From Woeseiaceae bacterium (GTDB lineage Bacteria; Pseudomonadota; Gammaproteobacteria; Steroidobacterales; Woeseiaceae), in assembly GCA_028279985.1 (NCBI GenBank), contig JANQMR010000034.1:1-35870 (forward strand): a stretch of DNA of 35,870 nt, read 5' to 3'. A program made the position numbers and the translations under genes. Shown here in pieces: positions 1-9,571 of the stretch; position 1 is the first letter of the stretch; every line of letters begins with the position of its first letter. Below the pieces are notes generated by a model. That model did no database searches. It had not been told where the DNA came from and worked only from the letters and a program-made list of their open reading frames with translations.

Positions 1-1
1 C

Positions 2-510
2 AATGACGGTGCGTTCACCTTGAGTTGGAGCAGCGTCATCGATGCCACCAGCTACACCCTCGAACGTAAAGCCGGATCGGGTAGCTGGACCACCGTGCAG
101 AATTCCAGCCCCGACTCTTACGTTGAAGTCGGCTTGGCCGAGGGTAGCTACGACTATCGGGTGAGCGCCTGCAACTCAGTTGGGTGCAGTGGCTATTCGC
201 CAATCAAGAATGTCGTCGTGCAGGCATCGGGCACGATCCCGGCGACACCCGGCGTGATCGCGGGGCCGGATATCGACGACGATGGTTCGTTCACCTTGAG
301 TTGGAGCAGCGTCGCCGATGCCACCAGTTACGTGCTCGAACGCCAAATTGGATCGGGCAACTGGGCCGTCGTGCAGGACACCGATCACACGGCATATGAC
401 GAACTTGGAGCTGCCGAGGGTAACTATGCCTATCGGGCAACAGCTTGCAACCTGATCGGATGCAGCGACCCGACGCCGACGAAAACGGTTGTCGTGGCGT
501 ACGGCATCGC
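2..510 (+). repeat. Tandem fibronectin-III-type coding repeat, period 276 bp
   Basis: The segment beginning TTCACCTTGAGTTGGAGCAG at nt 13 recurs at nt 289, and the surrounding sequence stays closely similar. The period of 276 bp equals 92 codons, one FN3-like unit. Both units share the protein pattern FTLSWSSV.DATSY.LER..GSG.W. The first unit is cut by the window edge, so the array probably continues to the left. Confidence 0.8.
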
Positions 511-3500
511 CGGCGCGCCTGCAGTGCCGCCAGCACCAGCGCCGTATGTCTTCGTAGCGCCGATAGATAGTTCCGATCGCGTCGGTTCGACGGAAGGCAG
601 CTTCCGTGTTGACGAGCAAGGCGCCGCAACCTATTCCATTCCCATCGTGGTTCCGGCAGGCACAGCCGGCGTTGCACCGCAACTCGGCCTCACCTATAGC
701 AGCAATCCGCAGAACGGCATCGCCGGAATCGGGTGGTCAATCACGGGATTGTCCGTGATTTCGCGTTGCCGTCAGACCATGGAGCAGGATCGAAACGTCG
801 CACCCATTACCTGGACCAGCGACGATCGGTTCTGCTTGGACGGTCAGCGTTTGTTGCTGGATACCGGCGCGTCCTACGGCGCACCCGGCTCGACCTATCG
901 CCCGGAAATCGACCCTGGCGTTCGGATCATCGCGCATGGTTCGGTCAACGGTGAACCGGATTATTTCGAGGTGCTGCGTAAGGATGGCTCATCCAGTTAC
1001 TACGGAGGCACAGCGGATTCGGAACTCGACAACGGCAGCGGTAACACGCTGACTTGGGGCATAGCCGAATTTCGTGACAACGTCGGCAACAAAATCGTAT
1101 TCCAATACAACGCTACCGACGCCGCACTGCGAATCTCGGATATTCTGTATGCCTACGGCACCGGTAGTACGCCCAACGCTCGTGTCGGTTTTCAGTACGA
1201 GTTGCGCAACGACCCGATCTCGGGCTTCGTAGGCGGCGTCTTCTTCGAGAACGATCGTCGTCTGCAGAAGATTCGTTCGTTCAATACCATCGGCGGAAAC
1301 GAGTTGGAGCTGCGCGAATACCGGATTCGCTATGACGATGGGCACCATAACGTCACGAGCGATCCCTTGAGTCGCTTGACGTCTATCGAGGAATGTTCCG
1401 ACGAAGTCTGCCTGCCAAAAACAGAGTTCAGGTGGCGTCTGCCTTTCGGCATGATCAGCGTCAACCCGGGCGGTCCGGATTACACGCTCGAATCGGATCC
1501 AGAAACAGTCGTGCTGGGCTTCCAACCTGCGGATATTAATGGCGACAGCCGGACAGACCTAGTGTGGCTCGAAGGCCGACCCAGTGGCGGCAGCGTCAGC
1601 CCGAAACTTCGGTTCGCAATAGCCGCAGGAAGCACGTACACAGCCGGAATCTTCGATGGCGGCGCTACCCATGTGACCCTTGGGTCTACCCCGGTTGACG
1701 AGACTCACAGAATTGTGCCGCTCGACTACAACGCCGACGGCCGGCAGGACATAGCTGTCTGGGACCGGAATGCTAGTGTTTGGAAGATATTCATTTCCCG
1801 GCCGCAAAACGCTACCGACTGGCGGCTGAGCGCAATTCCAATCTCGACGCCCGTCACTACGGAAAACGTGACATTCGCGGACATGAACTCGGACGGGCTG
1901 GTCGATATCGTCACCAAGCGTCCCGGAGGCACCCCACCCCAATTCCCGTACGAGGCTTTTCCGTACCAGATCTTCTATTTAACGCGTGACCCGTCGCAAC
2001 AGGAGAACTCACACCGCTATTACCACTACTCCCAACCGGTCAGCTTGTCTGCCAACTACACGGACCTAAACGATCTGACCTATGGTGAGTTCTTCGGCAG
2101 TGCACCGGACTTTAATGGCGACGGGCGGGTGGACTTTGCCCGTGCCGACGCTTGCGAAAGCCCGTGCTCCATGCAGTTCGTCGATGCCTACGTCGTAAAG
2201 ACCGACGGTACGTATGAGCTTTTCGCCGATCTCGAACAGGGCGAGACCGCAACCATAGTTGGCAAAGGCGCGATGACCGCCGACTTCAATGCGGATGGGC
2301 TGACTGACGTCCTGTACCCGATCATCGAGTCGGGTTCCGAAGTCACGGGTCATCGTTTTCGGCTGAGCAACGGCCAATCCTTCGAGGCCCCGGTTTCGAT
2401 CAACTATGGATACGAGATCACACAGTTCGCCGACTGGAACATGGACGGCCACCCTGACATCCTTTGGAAGGACATGACCGATCCGTCGAGACCCTGGGTA
2501 TGGATCAGCTTCTGGAACCAGACTACATCGACCTTCAATGTGCCCATCTCAGTCGGCTCACTGGCAAGCCAGGGGCAGGACAGCTTTCTGATGGTTGATC
2601 TGGACGCCGACGGCGCCGACGACATTTTGCGGGTCAGAGGCGGATCGCCGACTTCTTACGTGCGCCGACTCCTCCGGGCACCAGCTTGGGACAGGACGAA
2701 TACCGCTGCAAACCGAATCGACCGCATAACGAACGGCCTCGGCGCTGAGACCAGGATCACCTACCAGCCGATCTCTACATCGACCAGCTACTCGCGCTTG
2801 GAACTGACAACGACGCCGCAGACGGGAACCGTTTGCGAGTACGATCCCGAGTTTAATCGCGAGTATTGTTACGAGCGGACCGTCGAAGTACCTGATGAGG
2901 CAGAGTTCTACAAAGCGATCAACGGTGACTGGATAGTGCCGCCGGGAAGCCAATCGCTTGGGAAACGCAATGAGGCGCCCGTACTCCAATTCAGCGCTCC
3001 GTACTATGTTGTCACTTTTGTCGACGGCAGCGCGCCGCGCGCGGGAACGATGCCCAACAATGTCATAACGAACTCCAGAAGCAGCATTCGCTATCTCTAC
3101 CAAGAAGCCAAAATACAGGCTGCTGGCCGCGGCTTCCTGGGCTTCGAACAGCTCACGACTGTCGATAATCACACCTCGGTCAAGACCACGACACGCTATC
3201 GTCAAGACTGGCCGTTCACCGGACGTCCGGTGGGCACCGTCGTCAAAACCGGCAGCGGCGCGCTACTAAGCAGCAGCACGGCAACCTGGGAAATTCTCGA
3301 ATGGGGCTCCGGCTACAAATCCAACTATCTGGCTGGCGGGAGTGTGCGGGCGGGCCCGGCCCAGATCGTACAAACTAACAGTGAAGAACACAGTTACGAT
3401 CTCAACTCGCCGACTCGGCTTTTAAGTACCATCGAAACTTCGATCGACCACGACGGCGAAGCAAACGCCAGGCAAATCGTCGTTAACACAAGAAACGATG

Positions 3501-6500
3501 GTGGCGTATTGGTCAAATCGGTCACTACCGACAACATCTTCGATCAAAACAACTTCGAGTTGTGGGAAGGGCGGCTGACGAACACGACGGTGACCACTAC
3601 CCGTCAAGGCCAGTCTTCCAGCCTCGTTCGAAACTCGACGTTCGACTATTACACATCGTCCGGGCAAGGCGGATTTCGCGGCATGCTCCGCACCGAAACC
3701 TCGAACCCGGGAGTGGCGAAACTCGAGCTGGTCACCGAGCACAGCTACGACAGCTTTGGCAATCTCGTGCGTTCCAAGCTTAGCGGTGGCGGCGAAACAC
3801 GTTGCGACGTCGAAACGGTAACGTACGATTCGACTGGCCGATACGCAACCGTGGAACGTGACTGTCTTGGCCGTGTCTCGAGCGAAGTCACAGTTCGCTA
3901 CAAGACTGGTCAACCTATGCAGGTAAGAACCTACACGGACGCTAATGACCATGTGTTTTCGAGGATGTCCTACGGAACGCTGGGCCGCCAATACCACACT
4001 CACTCATCGACTGGCGCATCTTCGACAACCTTCCTTACGACTAACGTTGCAAGCTGCCCGTCATCCGCAGTCATGATGTCCACAACGACGCACGCGGGGG
4101 GCTCTGCCTCACGGACCTGCATGGATGTCGTTGGCCGCGTCGTCCGCGAGATGACCATCGCATTCGACGGCACCTGGAACGCCCAGGACATGGAATACGA
4201 TTCCGCAGGCAATCTTCATCGGCGATCTGAGCCGTTCAATCTCACCTATGACGGAATAAGCCCGTCCCTGTGGACGACCATTGAGTACGACATCCTGGGC
4301 AGACCCATTCTTACGACCATGCCGGACGGCTCCACAGGCACGATCGTGTACAACGGCCTGGAGACAGTGACGACGATTACGACGAACGAAAAAACCCTTA
4401 GCAAGCGGGAAGTCCGTAACGTGCTTGGAGAGGTTGTCGATGCCTACGACAACATGAACGGTCGTACTCAATTCGACTATGACCACGAGGGCAACCTGAT
4501 CCTGCTCATCGACAATGCCGGCAATCGGACCGTGACGACTTTCGAAGCCCCCGGCCGCAAGAAAACGATAGATGATCCGAACAAGGGATATTGGGAGTAC
4601 GATTACAACAACTTCGGCGAGTTGAAACTGCAGACGGACGCCAACGGTCATACGAGCGTCATGGATTACGATGGCCTGGGCCGCATGATCGCGCGAACGG
4701 ATACACGGGCTGGCGCCGCGCAGCCCCAGAGCCATACGTCGTGGCACTACGACACTGCTCCCTACGGGCTAGGCCAGCTCGACTATGTGCAGGATCACAC
4801 GTCCGGGTATCAGAAGGCCTTCCTGTACGACTCATTGGGTCGTATCAGCGAGACCGCGACGACGATATCGGCGACCGTCTACTACGAGAAGACGACCTAC
4901 GATCAGTACGGTCGGATACTGCAGGTGTTCGATGCGGCCGGAGACGGGAGCTACACGGATCACGGCACCGTCAACATCTACAACACTAGCGGCTACCTCA
5001 CCTCCGTCGGCGACGCGGTAATCGTCGGCGGCGTTCCGCGAACCACCTACAGAAAAATCGAGTCGATGAACGCGCGCGGCCAGGTCACGGTCGAGAAGCG
5101 CGGCATCCCGGCCGGCAGCACGCAGGCCTCCGTCACAATCATCTCCGCTTACGAAGCGGAAACAGGCCGGATCAGGTCCATCGATGCAACCAACAAGTTC
5201 GGCGCGGAGGTGCAGGATCTGTCCTACATTTGGGATCAGCTCGGAAATCTCAAGCAAAGGACGGAACAGAGTGGCACCAAGAATCTCACCGAGAGTTTCA
5301 CTTATGACGACCTGAATCGCCTTTTGACTTACGGTGTCGGCGCCGACGCAGTAACGCTTACGTATACGCCGGATCTAAGCGGCAATATCGGCACCAAGAC
5401 CCAGGGCGGCATCGTCAAGACGTATGGCTATGGGTCCGGCGCAGGTCCGCACGCGGTTACGAGCTTCGATGGCCACACTTACGAGTATGACGCGAACGGC
5501 AACAATACCTACCTACGTGACTCGAACAACTCGATTGTCCGAACCATCCATTATACGACCTTCGACAAGGCCGACTACATAGCGGCGAACGGACATGTGA
5601 CGGAATTCGATTACGGCCCGGATCGCTTCAGGTACCGTCAGATTCACACTGACGTCAATCAGGAGGTTACGACAACCCACTATCTGGGCTCTGTCGAGAT
5701 CATCGATCGCCCGGACGGTAGGCAGGAGCGCAAGCGTTACCTAGCCAGCGTTGCGGTCGAAACAGCGGTACACGAAAATGGCAGTGAGATCGGTCGGGTT
5801 ACTAAGTACCTCTTCCACGACCACCTTGGGTCCATCGACGTCATCACCGACTCCGAAGGGTACATCCTTCAGGAACTGTCGTTCGACGCGTGGGGACAAC
5901 GGCGCAACGCGACGGACTGGCAGGGCCTGGCAGTCGCTCAGCGGATAAGATTCAGGACTGATATAACGACACGAGGGTTCACCGGTCATGAGATGCTCGA
6001 CTCCGTCGGCATCATTCACATGAACGGCCGTATCTACGACCCAAACCTCGGTCGCTTCCTGCAGGCAGACCCCTACGTTCAGAACCCGACGCACTCACAG
6101 AGCCTGAACCGGTACAGCTATGGCTGGAACAATCCGTTGAACTCGACGGACCCGAGTGGACATTTCGTCAGTCTGCTCGTTGGCGCTGTTCTGTTTGCCG
6201 CAAAAGTCAAGTCAGTCACAACGATTGTGCTTGCCATGGCCTGGGCGGGAGTAGCCGATGCGATTCTCGCGGGCGTGAAAGGATTTGATGTCCTTCTCGC
6301 GGGTCTATCTTCAGCAGCTTTCTCCTATCTCGGGCATGCCTCACCGGGTTGGTTCGGAATGAGCGGAGAGACTCTGGGACTGGGCCATGCGGCCGCAATC
6401 GGCGTGGTAGGCGGCATTGCTGCAGAACTTGGCGGCGGGAGCTTCGGTCACGGGTTCCGCTCAACAGCACTGGGCGCGTTTGTGGGTGGTGCCGCGGGAA

Positions 6501-7294
6501 CGATTGGAACCGGGCTCGGACCATGGGGCCGTTCGGTAGTCATGATCGTCGCCGGTGGCACAACATCCGAGTTGAGCGGCGGGAAGTTCGCGAACGGTGC
6601 GCTATCCAGTGCCTTTATGACAGCATTTGCCTCGATGAGCAGCGCTATCGAGGCGGGGTCATCGCTGACTGGCCCGGATGCCGTTGATGTCAAGCTCATA
6701 CGAGGTCTAAGTGACGATGGATTTACAGGTATCGACGGCTATGCGCTGGCAACTGCCGAACAGGCAGAAGCTGCGGGCCTGCCGTCCGCCCGGTTCTCGC
6801 ATAAAAACGGTCTTGAAGGGGCGTTGTTCGTCAATGAGGCCGATCAATATGTACTGGCGTTCAAAGGAACCAATCCGACCTCTTGGGCTGACTGGAAGGC
6901 CAACATACTGCAAGCTTTCGGCTTGAAGAGCGGGCAATACACGGTCGGAATCGGTTATGCTAGATCGGCGGCGGACACGTATGGATCCAACCTGCGGTTT
7001 GCCGGCCACTCGTTGGGAGGGGGGATAGCAAGTGCAGCAGCCATAGTCACCGGTCTTAGGGCAACGACAATTAACGCTGCTGGATTGCACAGCAATACAG
7101 CGGGCAGATTTAACAGAACTTTGACCAGTGGTCCCGGACTCATAAGCGCTTACTATAGCTCATTCGATGTACTAAGCATCGGTCAGTCATTAGCTCCTAT
7201 ACCAAACGCCGCAGGACAGCGAATTTCATTCGGATCGGCTGGCCTTCATGGGACCGGAGCCATTTGTGAACAGACCGGATTCTGTAGCAAGTAA
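2..7294 (+). CDS. SpvB/VCBS/RHS-repeat giant protein with C-terminal lipase domain (5' partial)
   Basis: The reading frame is open from the left edge, so the true start lies outside the window. Domains in order: two fibronectin-III-like units (nt 2-510), an SpvB-type N-terminal segment (about nt 590-780), seven FG-GAP/VCBS calcium-type motifs of the form DxNxDGxxD (about nt 1530-2630), YD/RHS repeats (about nt 3700-5950) and an RHS core ending in NPLNSTDPSG (about nt 5975-6160). The last ~375 residues are a separate module: a Gly/Ala-rich hydrophobic stretch, then a class-3 lipase fold with KGT...DW, the nucleophile motif GHSLGGG (nt 7004-7024), a later Asp (SFDVLS) and a His (GLHGTG). The order matches TcdB/TccC-like and polymorphic RHS toxins, where the shell encapsulates a variable C-terminal enzyme; phospholipid attack is inferred. 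Base composition is less GC-rich than the genes to the right. The next gene overlaps its end by 29 nt. Domain architecture is clear; the target is not. Confidence 0.9.
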   Translation, partial: NDGAFTLSWSSVIDATSYTLERKAGSGSWTTVQNSSPDSYVEVGLAEGSYDYRVSACNSVGCSGYSPIKNVVVQASGTIPATPGVIAGPDIDDDGSFTLSWSSVADATSYVLERQIGSGNWAVVQDTDHTAYDELGAAEGNYAYRATACNLIGCSDPTPTKTVVVAYGIAGAPAVPPAPAPYVFVAPIDSSDRVGSTEGSFRVDEQGAATYSIPIVVPAGTAGVAPQLGLTYSSNPQNGIAGIGWSITGLSVISRCRQTMEQDRNVAPITWTSDDRFCLDGQRLLLDTGASYGAPGSTYRPEIDPGVRIIAHGSVNGEPDYFEVLRKDGSSSYYGGTADSELDNGSGNTLTWGIAEFRDNVGNKIVFQYNATDAALRISDILYAYGTGSTPNARVGFQYELRNDPISGFVGGVFFENDRRLQKIRSFNTIGGNELELREYRIRYDDGHHNVTSDPLSRLTSIEECSDEVCLPKTEFRWRLPFGMISVNPGGPDYTLESDPETVVLGFQPADINGDSRTDLVWLEGRPSGGSVSPKLRFAIAAGSTYTAGIFDGGATHVTLGSTPVDETHRIVPLDYNADGRQDIAVWDRNASVWKIFISRPQNATDWRLSAIPISTPVTTENVTFADMNSDGLVDIVTKRPGGTPPQFPYEAFPYQIFYLTRDPSQQENSHRYYHYSQPVSLSANYTDLNDLTYGEFFGSAPDFNGDGRVDFARADACESPCSMQFVDAYVVKTDGTYELFADLEQGETATIVGKGAMTADFNADGLTDVLYPIIESGSEVTGHRFRLSNGQSFEAPVSINYGYEITQFADWNMDGHPDILWKDMTDPSRPWVWISFWNQTTSTFNVPISVGSLASQGQDSFLMVDLDADGADDILRVRGGSPTSYVRRLLRAPAWDRTNTAANRIDRITNGLGAETRITYQPISTSTSYSRLELTTTPQTGTVCEYDPEFNREYCYERTVEVPDEAEFYKAINGDWIVPPGSQSLGKRNEAPVLQFSAPYYVVTFVDGSAPRAGTMPNNVITNSRSSIRYLYQEAKIQAAGRGFLGFEQLTTVDNHTSVKTTTRYRQDWPFTGRPVGTVVKTGSGALLSSSTATWEILEWGSGYKSNYLAGGSVRAGPAQIVQTNSEEHSYDLNSPTRLLSTIETSIDHDGEANARQIVVNTRNDGGVLVKSVTTDNIFDQNNFELWEGRLTNTTVTTTRQGQSSSLVRNSTFDYYTSSGQGGFRGMLRTETSNPGVAKLELVTEHSYDSFGNLVRSKLSGGGETRCDVETVTYDSTGRYATVERDCLGRVSSEVTVRYKTGQPMQVRTYTDANDHVFSRMSYGTLGRQYHTHSSTGASSTTFLTTNVASCPSSAVMMSTTTHAGGSASRTCMDVVGRVVREMTIAFDGTWNAQDMEYDSAGNLHRRSEPFNLTYDGISPSLWTTIEYDILGRPILTTMPDGSTGTIVYNGLETVTTITTNEKTLSKREVRNVLGEVVDAYDNMNGRTQFDYDHEGNLILLIDNAGNRTVTTFEAPGRKKTIDDPNKGYWEYDYNNFGELKLQTDANGHTSVMDYDGLGRMIARTDTRAGAAQPQSHTSWHYDTAPYGLGQLDYVQDHTSGYQKAFLYDSLGRISETATTISATVYYEKTTYDQYGRILQVFDAAGDGSYTDHGTVNIYNTSGYLTSVGDAVIVGGVPRTTYRKIESMNARGQVTVEKRGIPAGSTQASVTIISAYEAETGRIRSIDATNKFGAEVQDLSYIWDQLGNLKQRTEQSGTKNLTESFTYDDLNRLLTYGVGADAVTLTYTPDLSGNIGTKTQGGIVKTYGYGSGAGPHAVTSFDGHTYEYDANGNNTYLRDSNNSIVRTIHYTTFDKADYIAANGHVTEFDYGPDRFRYRQIHTDVNQEVTTTHYLGSVEIIDRPDGRQERKRYLASVAVETAVHENGSEIGRVTKYLFHDHLGSIDVITDSEGYILQELSFDAWGQRRNATDWQGLAVAQRIRFRTDITTRGFTGHEMLDSVGIIHMNGRIYDPNLGRFLQADPYVQNPTHSQSLNRYSYGWNNPLNSTDPSGHFVSLLVGAVLFAAKVKSVTTIVLAMAWAGVADAILAGVKGFDVLLAGLSSAAFSYLGHASPGWFGMSGETLGLGHAAAIGVVGGIAAELGGGSFGHGFRSTALGAFVGGAAGTIGTGLGPWGRSVVMIVAGGTTSELSGGKFANGALSSAFMTAFASMSSAIEAGSSLTGPDAVDVKLIRGLSDDGFTGIDGYALATAEQAEAAGLPSARFSHKNGLEGALFVNEADQYVLAFKGTNPTSWADWKANILQAFGLKSGQYTVGIGYARSAADTYGSNLRFAGHSLGGGIASAAAIVTGLRATTINAAGLHSNTAGRFNRTLTSGPGLISAYYSSFDVLSIGQSLAPIPNAAGQRISFGSAGLHGTGAICEQTGFCSK

Positions 7295-8114
7295 GGTTGT
7301 ACTCAGATACCTGATGATTGCTGTTGCCCTGATCGGTTGCAGCGTCAGTAACACGGACATCGACTGGGAAGGCTTGGCTGCGGCACAGAAGGCGTTCGAC
7401 GAGCGTCAAAGGCAAGTGCTGGTTGCCTATATGTCGTTGGAGACGATGTTTCCGGATGAGGACGTGCGCGCTTTGGCCAAAGCTGCCGGAAGAGGCCAGA
7501 CCGAAAGAGTTGACCGGTTAGTCGAGCAGGGCGTTGACGTCAATGCGAGAGGAAGACGCAACGCGACACCACTGTTCTGGGCCATGCGCAGTGTCAAAGG
7601 GTTTCGACACCTGCTGGAACTCGGCGCAGACCCCGATGTCTTGTTCGATGACGGCGGCACGGTGATGCATTGGGCCGTTGTTCACAGAAATGCAGAGTTC
7701 CTGAAACTGGCATTGAAATACGGCGGAAACCCCAATCTCGTCGGCCCGATGGACGGAGATACGCCGCTGTTCAGTGCGATGGGGCCAGACCACAAAGATA
7801 GAATTCCCATCCTACTGGATGCGGGAGCCGACATGAATGCTCAAAAAAACAATGGCGACACGCCAATGATGGTTGCCGCAGGACTAGGACAGTTCGACAC
7901 AGTGTATGAACTGCTACAGCGTGGTGCTGACTATGGCCTTAGGAACTACTACACGGGCAGCGACTTGGCAAATGTAACTGCCTTCAGCCGCAGAACCATG
8001 GACCCAAAGTCAGACGGCGCGCGATGGATGCAACGAGTTATAGAATGGCTTGCGATTAGAGGCGTAGATATCCCAGTGTGGCAAGATCCCGCAAAGAACC
8101 CTTCAACATCGTAG
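7266..8114 (+). CDS. Ankyrin-repeat lipoprotein, candidate immunity protein for the lipase toxin
   Basis: This encodes 282 residues. The GTG at 7266 is preferred because GGAG lies six bases upstream (7256-7259); an in-frame ATG at 7248 is also possible. The N-terminus has a basic region, a short hydrophobic core (LMIAVA) and the lipobox LIGC, giving lipidated Cys25 followed by Ser, which in proteobacteria favours outer-membrane sorting. About five ankyrin-like repeats follow (e.g. LLELGADPD, LLDAGADMNAQ, LLQRGADYG). The gene overlaps the end of the RHS-lipase gene by 29 nt and shares its lower GC content, so the two are probably co-transcribed and co-inherited. Ankyrin proteins are known immunity partners in polymorphic toxin systems, and a periplasm-facing lipoprotein fits a phospholipase that acts on the envelope. 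The immunity role is inferred from position and architecture only. Confidence 0.85.
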   Translation: MNRPDSVASKVVLRYLMIAVALIGCSVSNTDIDWEGLAAAQKAFDERQRQVLVAYMSLETMFPDEDVRALAKAAGRGQTERVDRLVEQGVDVNARGRRNATPLFWAMRSVKGFRHLLELGADPDVLFDDGGTVMHWAVVHRNAEFLKLALKYGGNPNLVGPMDGDTPLFSAMGPDHKDRIPILLDAGADMNAQKNNGDTPMMVAAGLGQFDTVYELLQRGADYGLRNYYTGSDLANVTAFSRRTMDPKSDGARWMQRVIEWLAIRGVDIPVWQDPAKNPSTS

Positions 8115-8275
8115 CAATCTGCTCGGAAGGCTATTGGTGCGCGACGACGTACTCATGAGAGCCTAATGAAACCTCCGTGTCTGACTTTCGACGATCCGTT
8201 CGAGAACCCCCTGCTCCGGCAGATCGCGCACGTGGTGTCGAGCGGAACGCAGTCACGAACCGCAATCGCAACCCC

Positions 8276-9571
8276 CTAAAAATACCAAGCAAACTGCGCG
8301 AACAAGCCGACCCCGGTCGAGAAAAAAACACCCTCAACGCCAGTCTCAGTACCACCGAACTCACTGCCGTCGGGTCCAAGCGGCAAATTCAGGCTGGCAA
8401 GCAACAGCATCTCGTCGGACAGGCTGTATTGCGTGACTAGCTGCAGCAGGGCGCTTCTGTCGCCGAGATTCGCGAGCAGCGTCGGCGACAGGGTCCACAG
8501 CGGCGACATTTCGATGCTGACATTGCCGGCGAGGTAGTGCCGGCCCAAGGTATACAGGTCGCCGCGTCGCAGCCGCTTGACGAGCTCCGGGTTGCCGGCC
8601 AGGTTGCCCGGGGCGTAACGGTCGCCGGACTGGCCGATACCGCTGAAGAAGTACTCGAGCGAGCCATTCATGTTTTTGCCGCCGAGCACCCATGAGTAGC
8701 TGAGGTTGCTGACGAGTTGGAAATAGTCGTCGCGGTCCGCGTCGGTCCAGACTATGTCGCCTCGCCACACCGCCCCGCCCAGGCTTCGTACGGCGCCGAC
8801 GCCGAGCACGGCGTCGGCGTAGTGACGAGCCAGTAGCAACTCGTATTCGCTCTCGCCGATGAAGCCGTGATACTTGACGGCCAAAGTGCCGGCATCCGCT
8901 TCGACGTCACCCGAAACCAGGTCCCGGCGGACGACGACGGCCGCCTGCAGGTCGTCGCCGTTGTCGCGCAAGTACTGCAGGTACGCCATGTCGTCGCCGG
9001 GTTTGTATTCGGTGTCGACCGTGGACGGATCGAAGGGATTGACCAGGTCCATCGGCGCGTAGAACAGGCCGTTACCCCAGGAAATCGCCTGGCGGCCGAT
9101 GCGGATCACGGTCTTTTCGCCGGTGTAACCGAGCCACAGGCGGTCCAGTCTTTGCAGCCACGCGTCGTCGCCTTCGTCGTGCACTACATGCGTCAGGTCC
9201 AGCGCCCGGCGTTCATCGGCAGGCAGACGCCCGACGAATAGCGGCGTATTCGCGGGCAGTTGCCGCGTGTATTCGACACGGTCGCCCTCGAGCCCGATCA
9301 GTTGATAGTTCACGTCGAAGGTAAAGCCATCGCGTCTTGCCGTCAGGTTCAATCGCAGATCGCCTTCCGCATCCAACGAATCGGAGCCGGCAAGTGGCCG
9401 CAACACGCTATTGGCAGGAACCTCCGCGGCGATCAAGCGGAGCTTGCCGTGGCCATTGAACTCGATGTCCGCCGCGGCCTGCGATGCCCAGGCGAACAGG
9501 ACGCCGAACCCGGTGATCGCCAGCGCCCTACGGAACGCGACCCCGCTCCGCCACGCCCGGTCAGGCCGCAT
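8276..9571 (-). CDS. Outer-membrane beta-barrel protein, last gene of the Lol-like operon
   Basis: This encodes 431 residues from the ATG at 9571, which has GGAG just upstream and overlaps the end of the ATPase gene by 11 nt; an ATG 57 nt further upstream would place the signal peptide too far inside. A signal peptide (basic start, hydrophobic ALAITGFGVLFAWA, cleavage near SQAAA) precedes alternating amphipathic strands typical of a barrel. The last residues (FAQFAWYF) end in the C-terminal Phe expected for BAM substrates. A conserved-looking segment RIGRQAISWGNG followed by DLVNPFDP near residues 135-160 resembles porin-like or DUF1302-type barrels. No known transport substrate is recognisable. 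Its place at the end of a LolA-like/FtsX/FtsX/ATPase operon suggests it receives or exports what that machine moves. Confidence 0.8.
   Translation of the reverse strand: MRPDRAWRSGVAFRRALAITGFGVLFAWASQAAADIEFNGHGKLRLIAAEVPANSVLRPLAGSDSLDAEGDLRLNLTARRDGFTFDVNYQLIGLEGDRVEYTRQLPANTPLFVGRLPADERRALDLTHVVHDEGDDAWLQRLDRLWLGYTGEKTVIRIGRQAISWGNGLFYAPMDLVNPFDPSTVDTEYKPGDDMAYLQYLRDNGDDLQAAVVVRRDLVSGDVEADAGTLAVKYHGFIGESEYELLLARHYADAVLGVGAVRSLGGAVWRGDIVWTDADRDDYFQLVSNLSYSWVLGGKNMNGSLEYFFSGIGQSGDRYAPGNLAGNPELVKRLRRGDLYTLGRHYLAGNVSIEMSPLWTLSPTLLANLGDRSALLQLVTQYSLSDEMLLLASLNLPLGPDGSEFGGTETGVEGVFFSTGVGLFAQFAWYF

Noticed and set aside
7248..7265. ATG start at 7248 for the ankyrin lipoprotein.
   Set aside because: The GTG at 7266 has a well-placed GGAG, and gives a more usual lipoprotein signal length; the ATG remains possible.
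8166..8279. A 37-codon open frame (starts MKPPCLTFDDPFENP) with GAGAG just upstream.
   Set aside because: It is short, has no recognised family and ends against the convergent barrel gene. The evidence is not enough to call a gene, although a remnant is possible.
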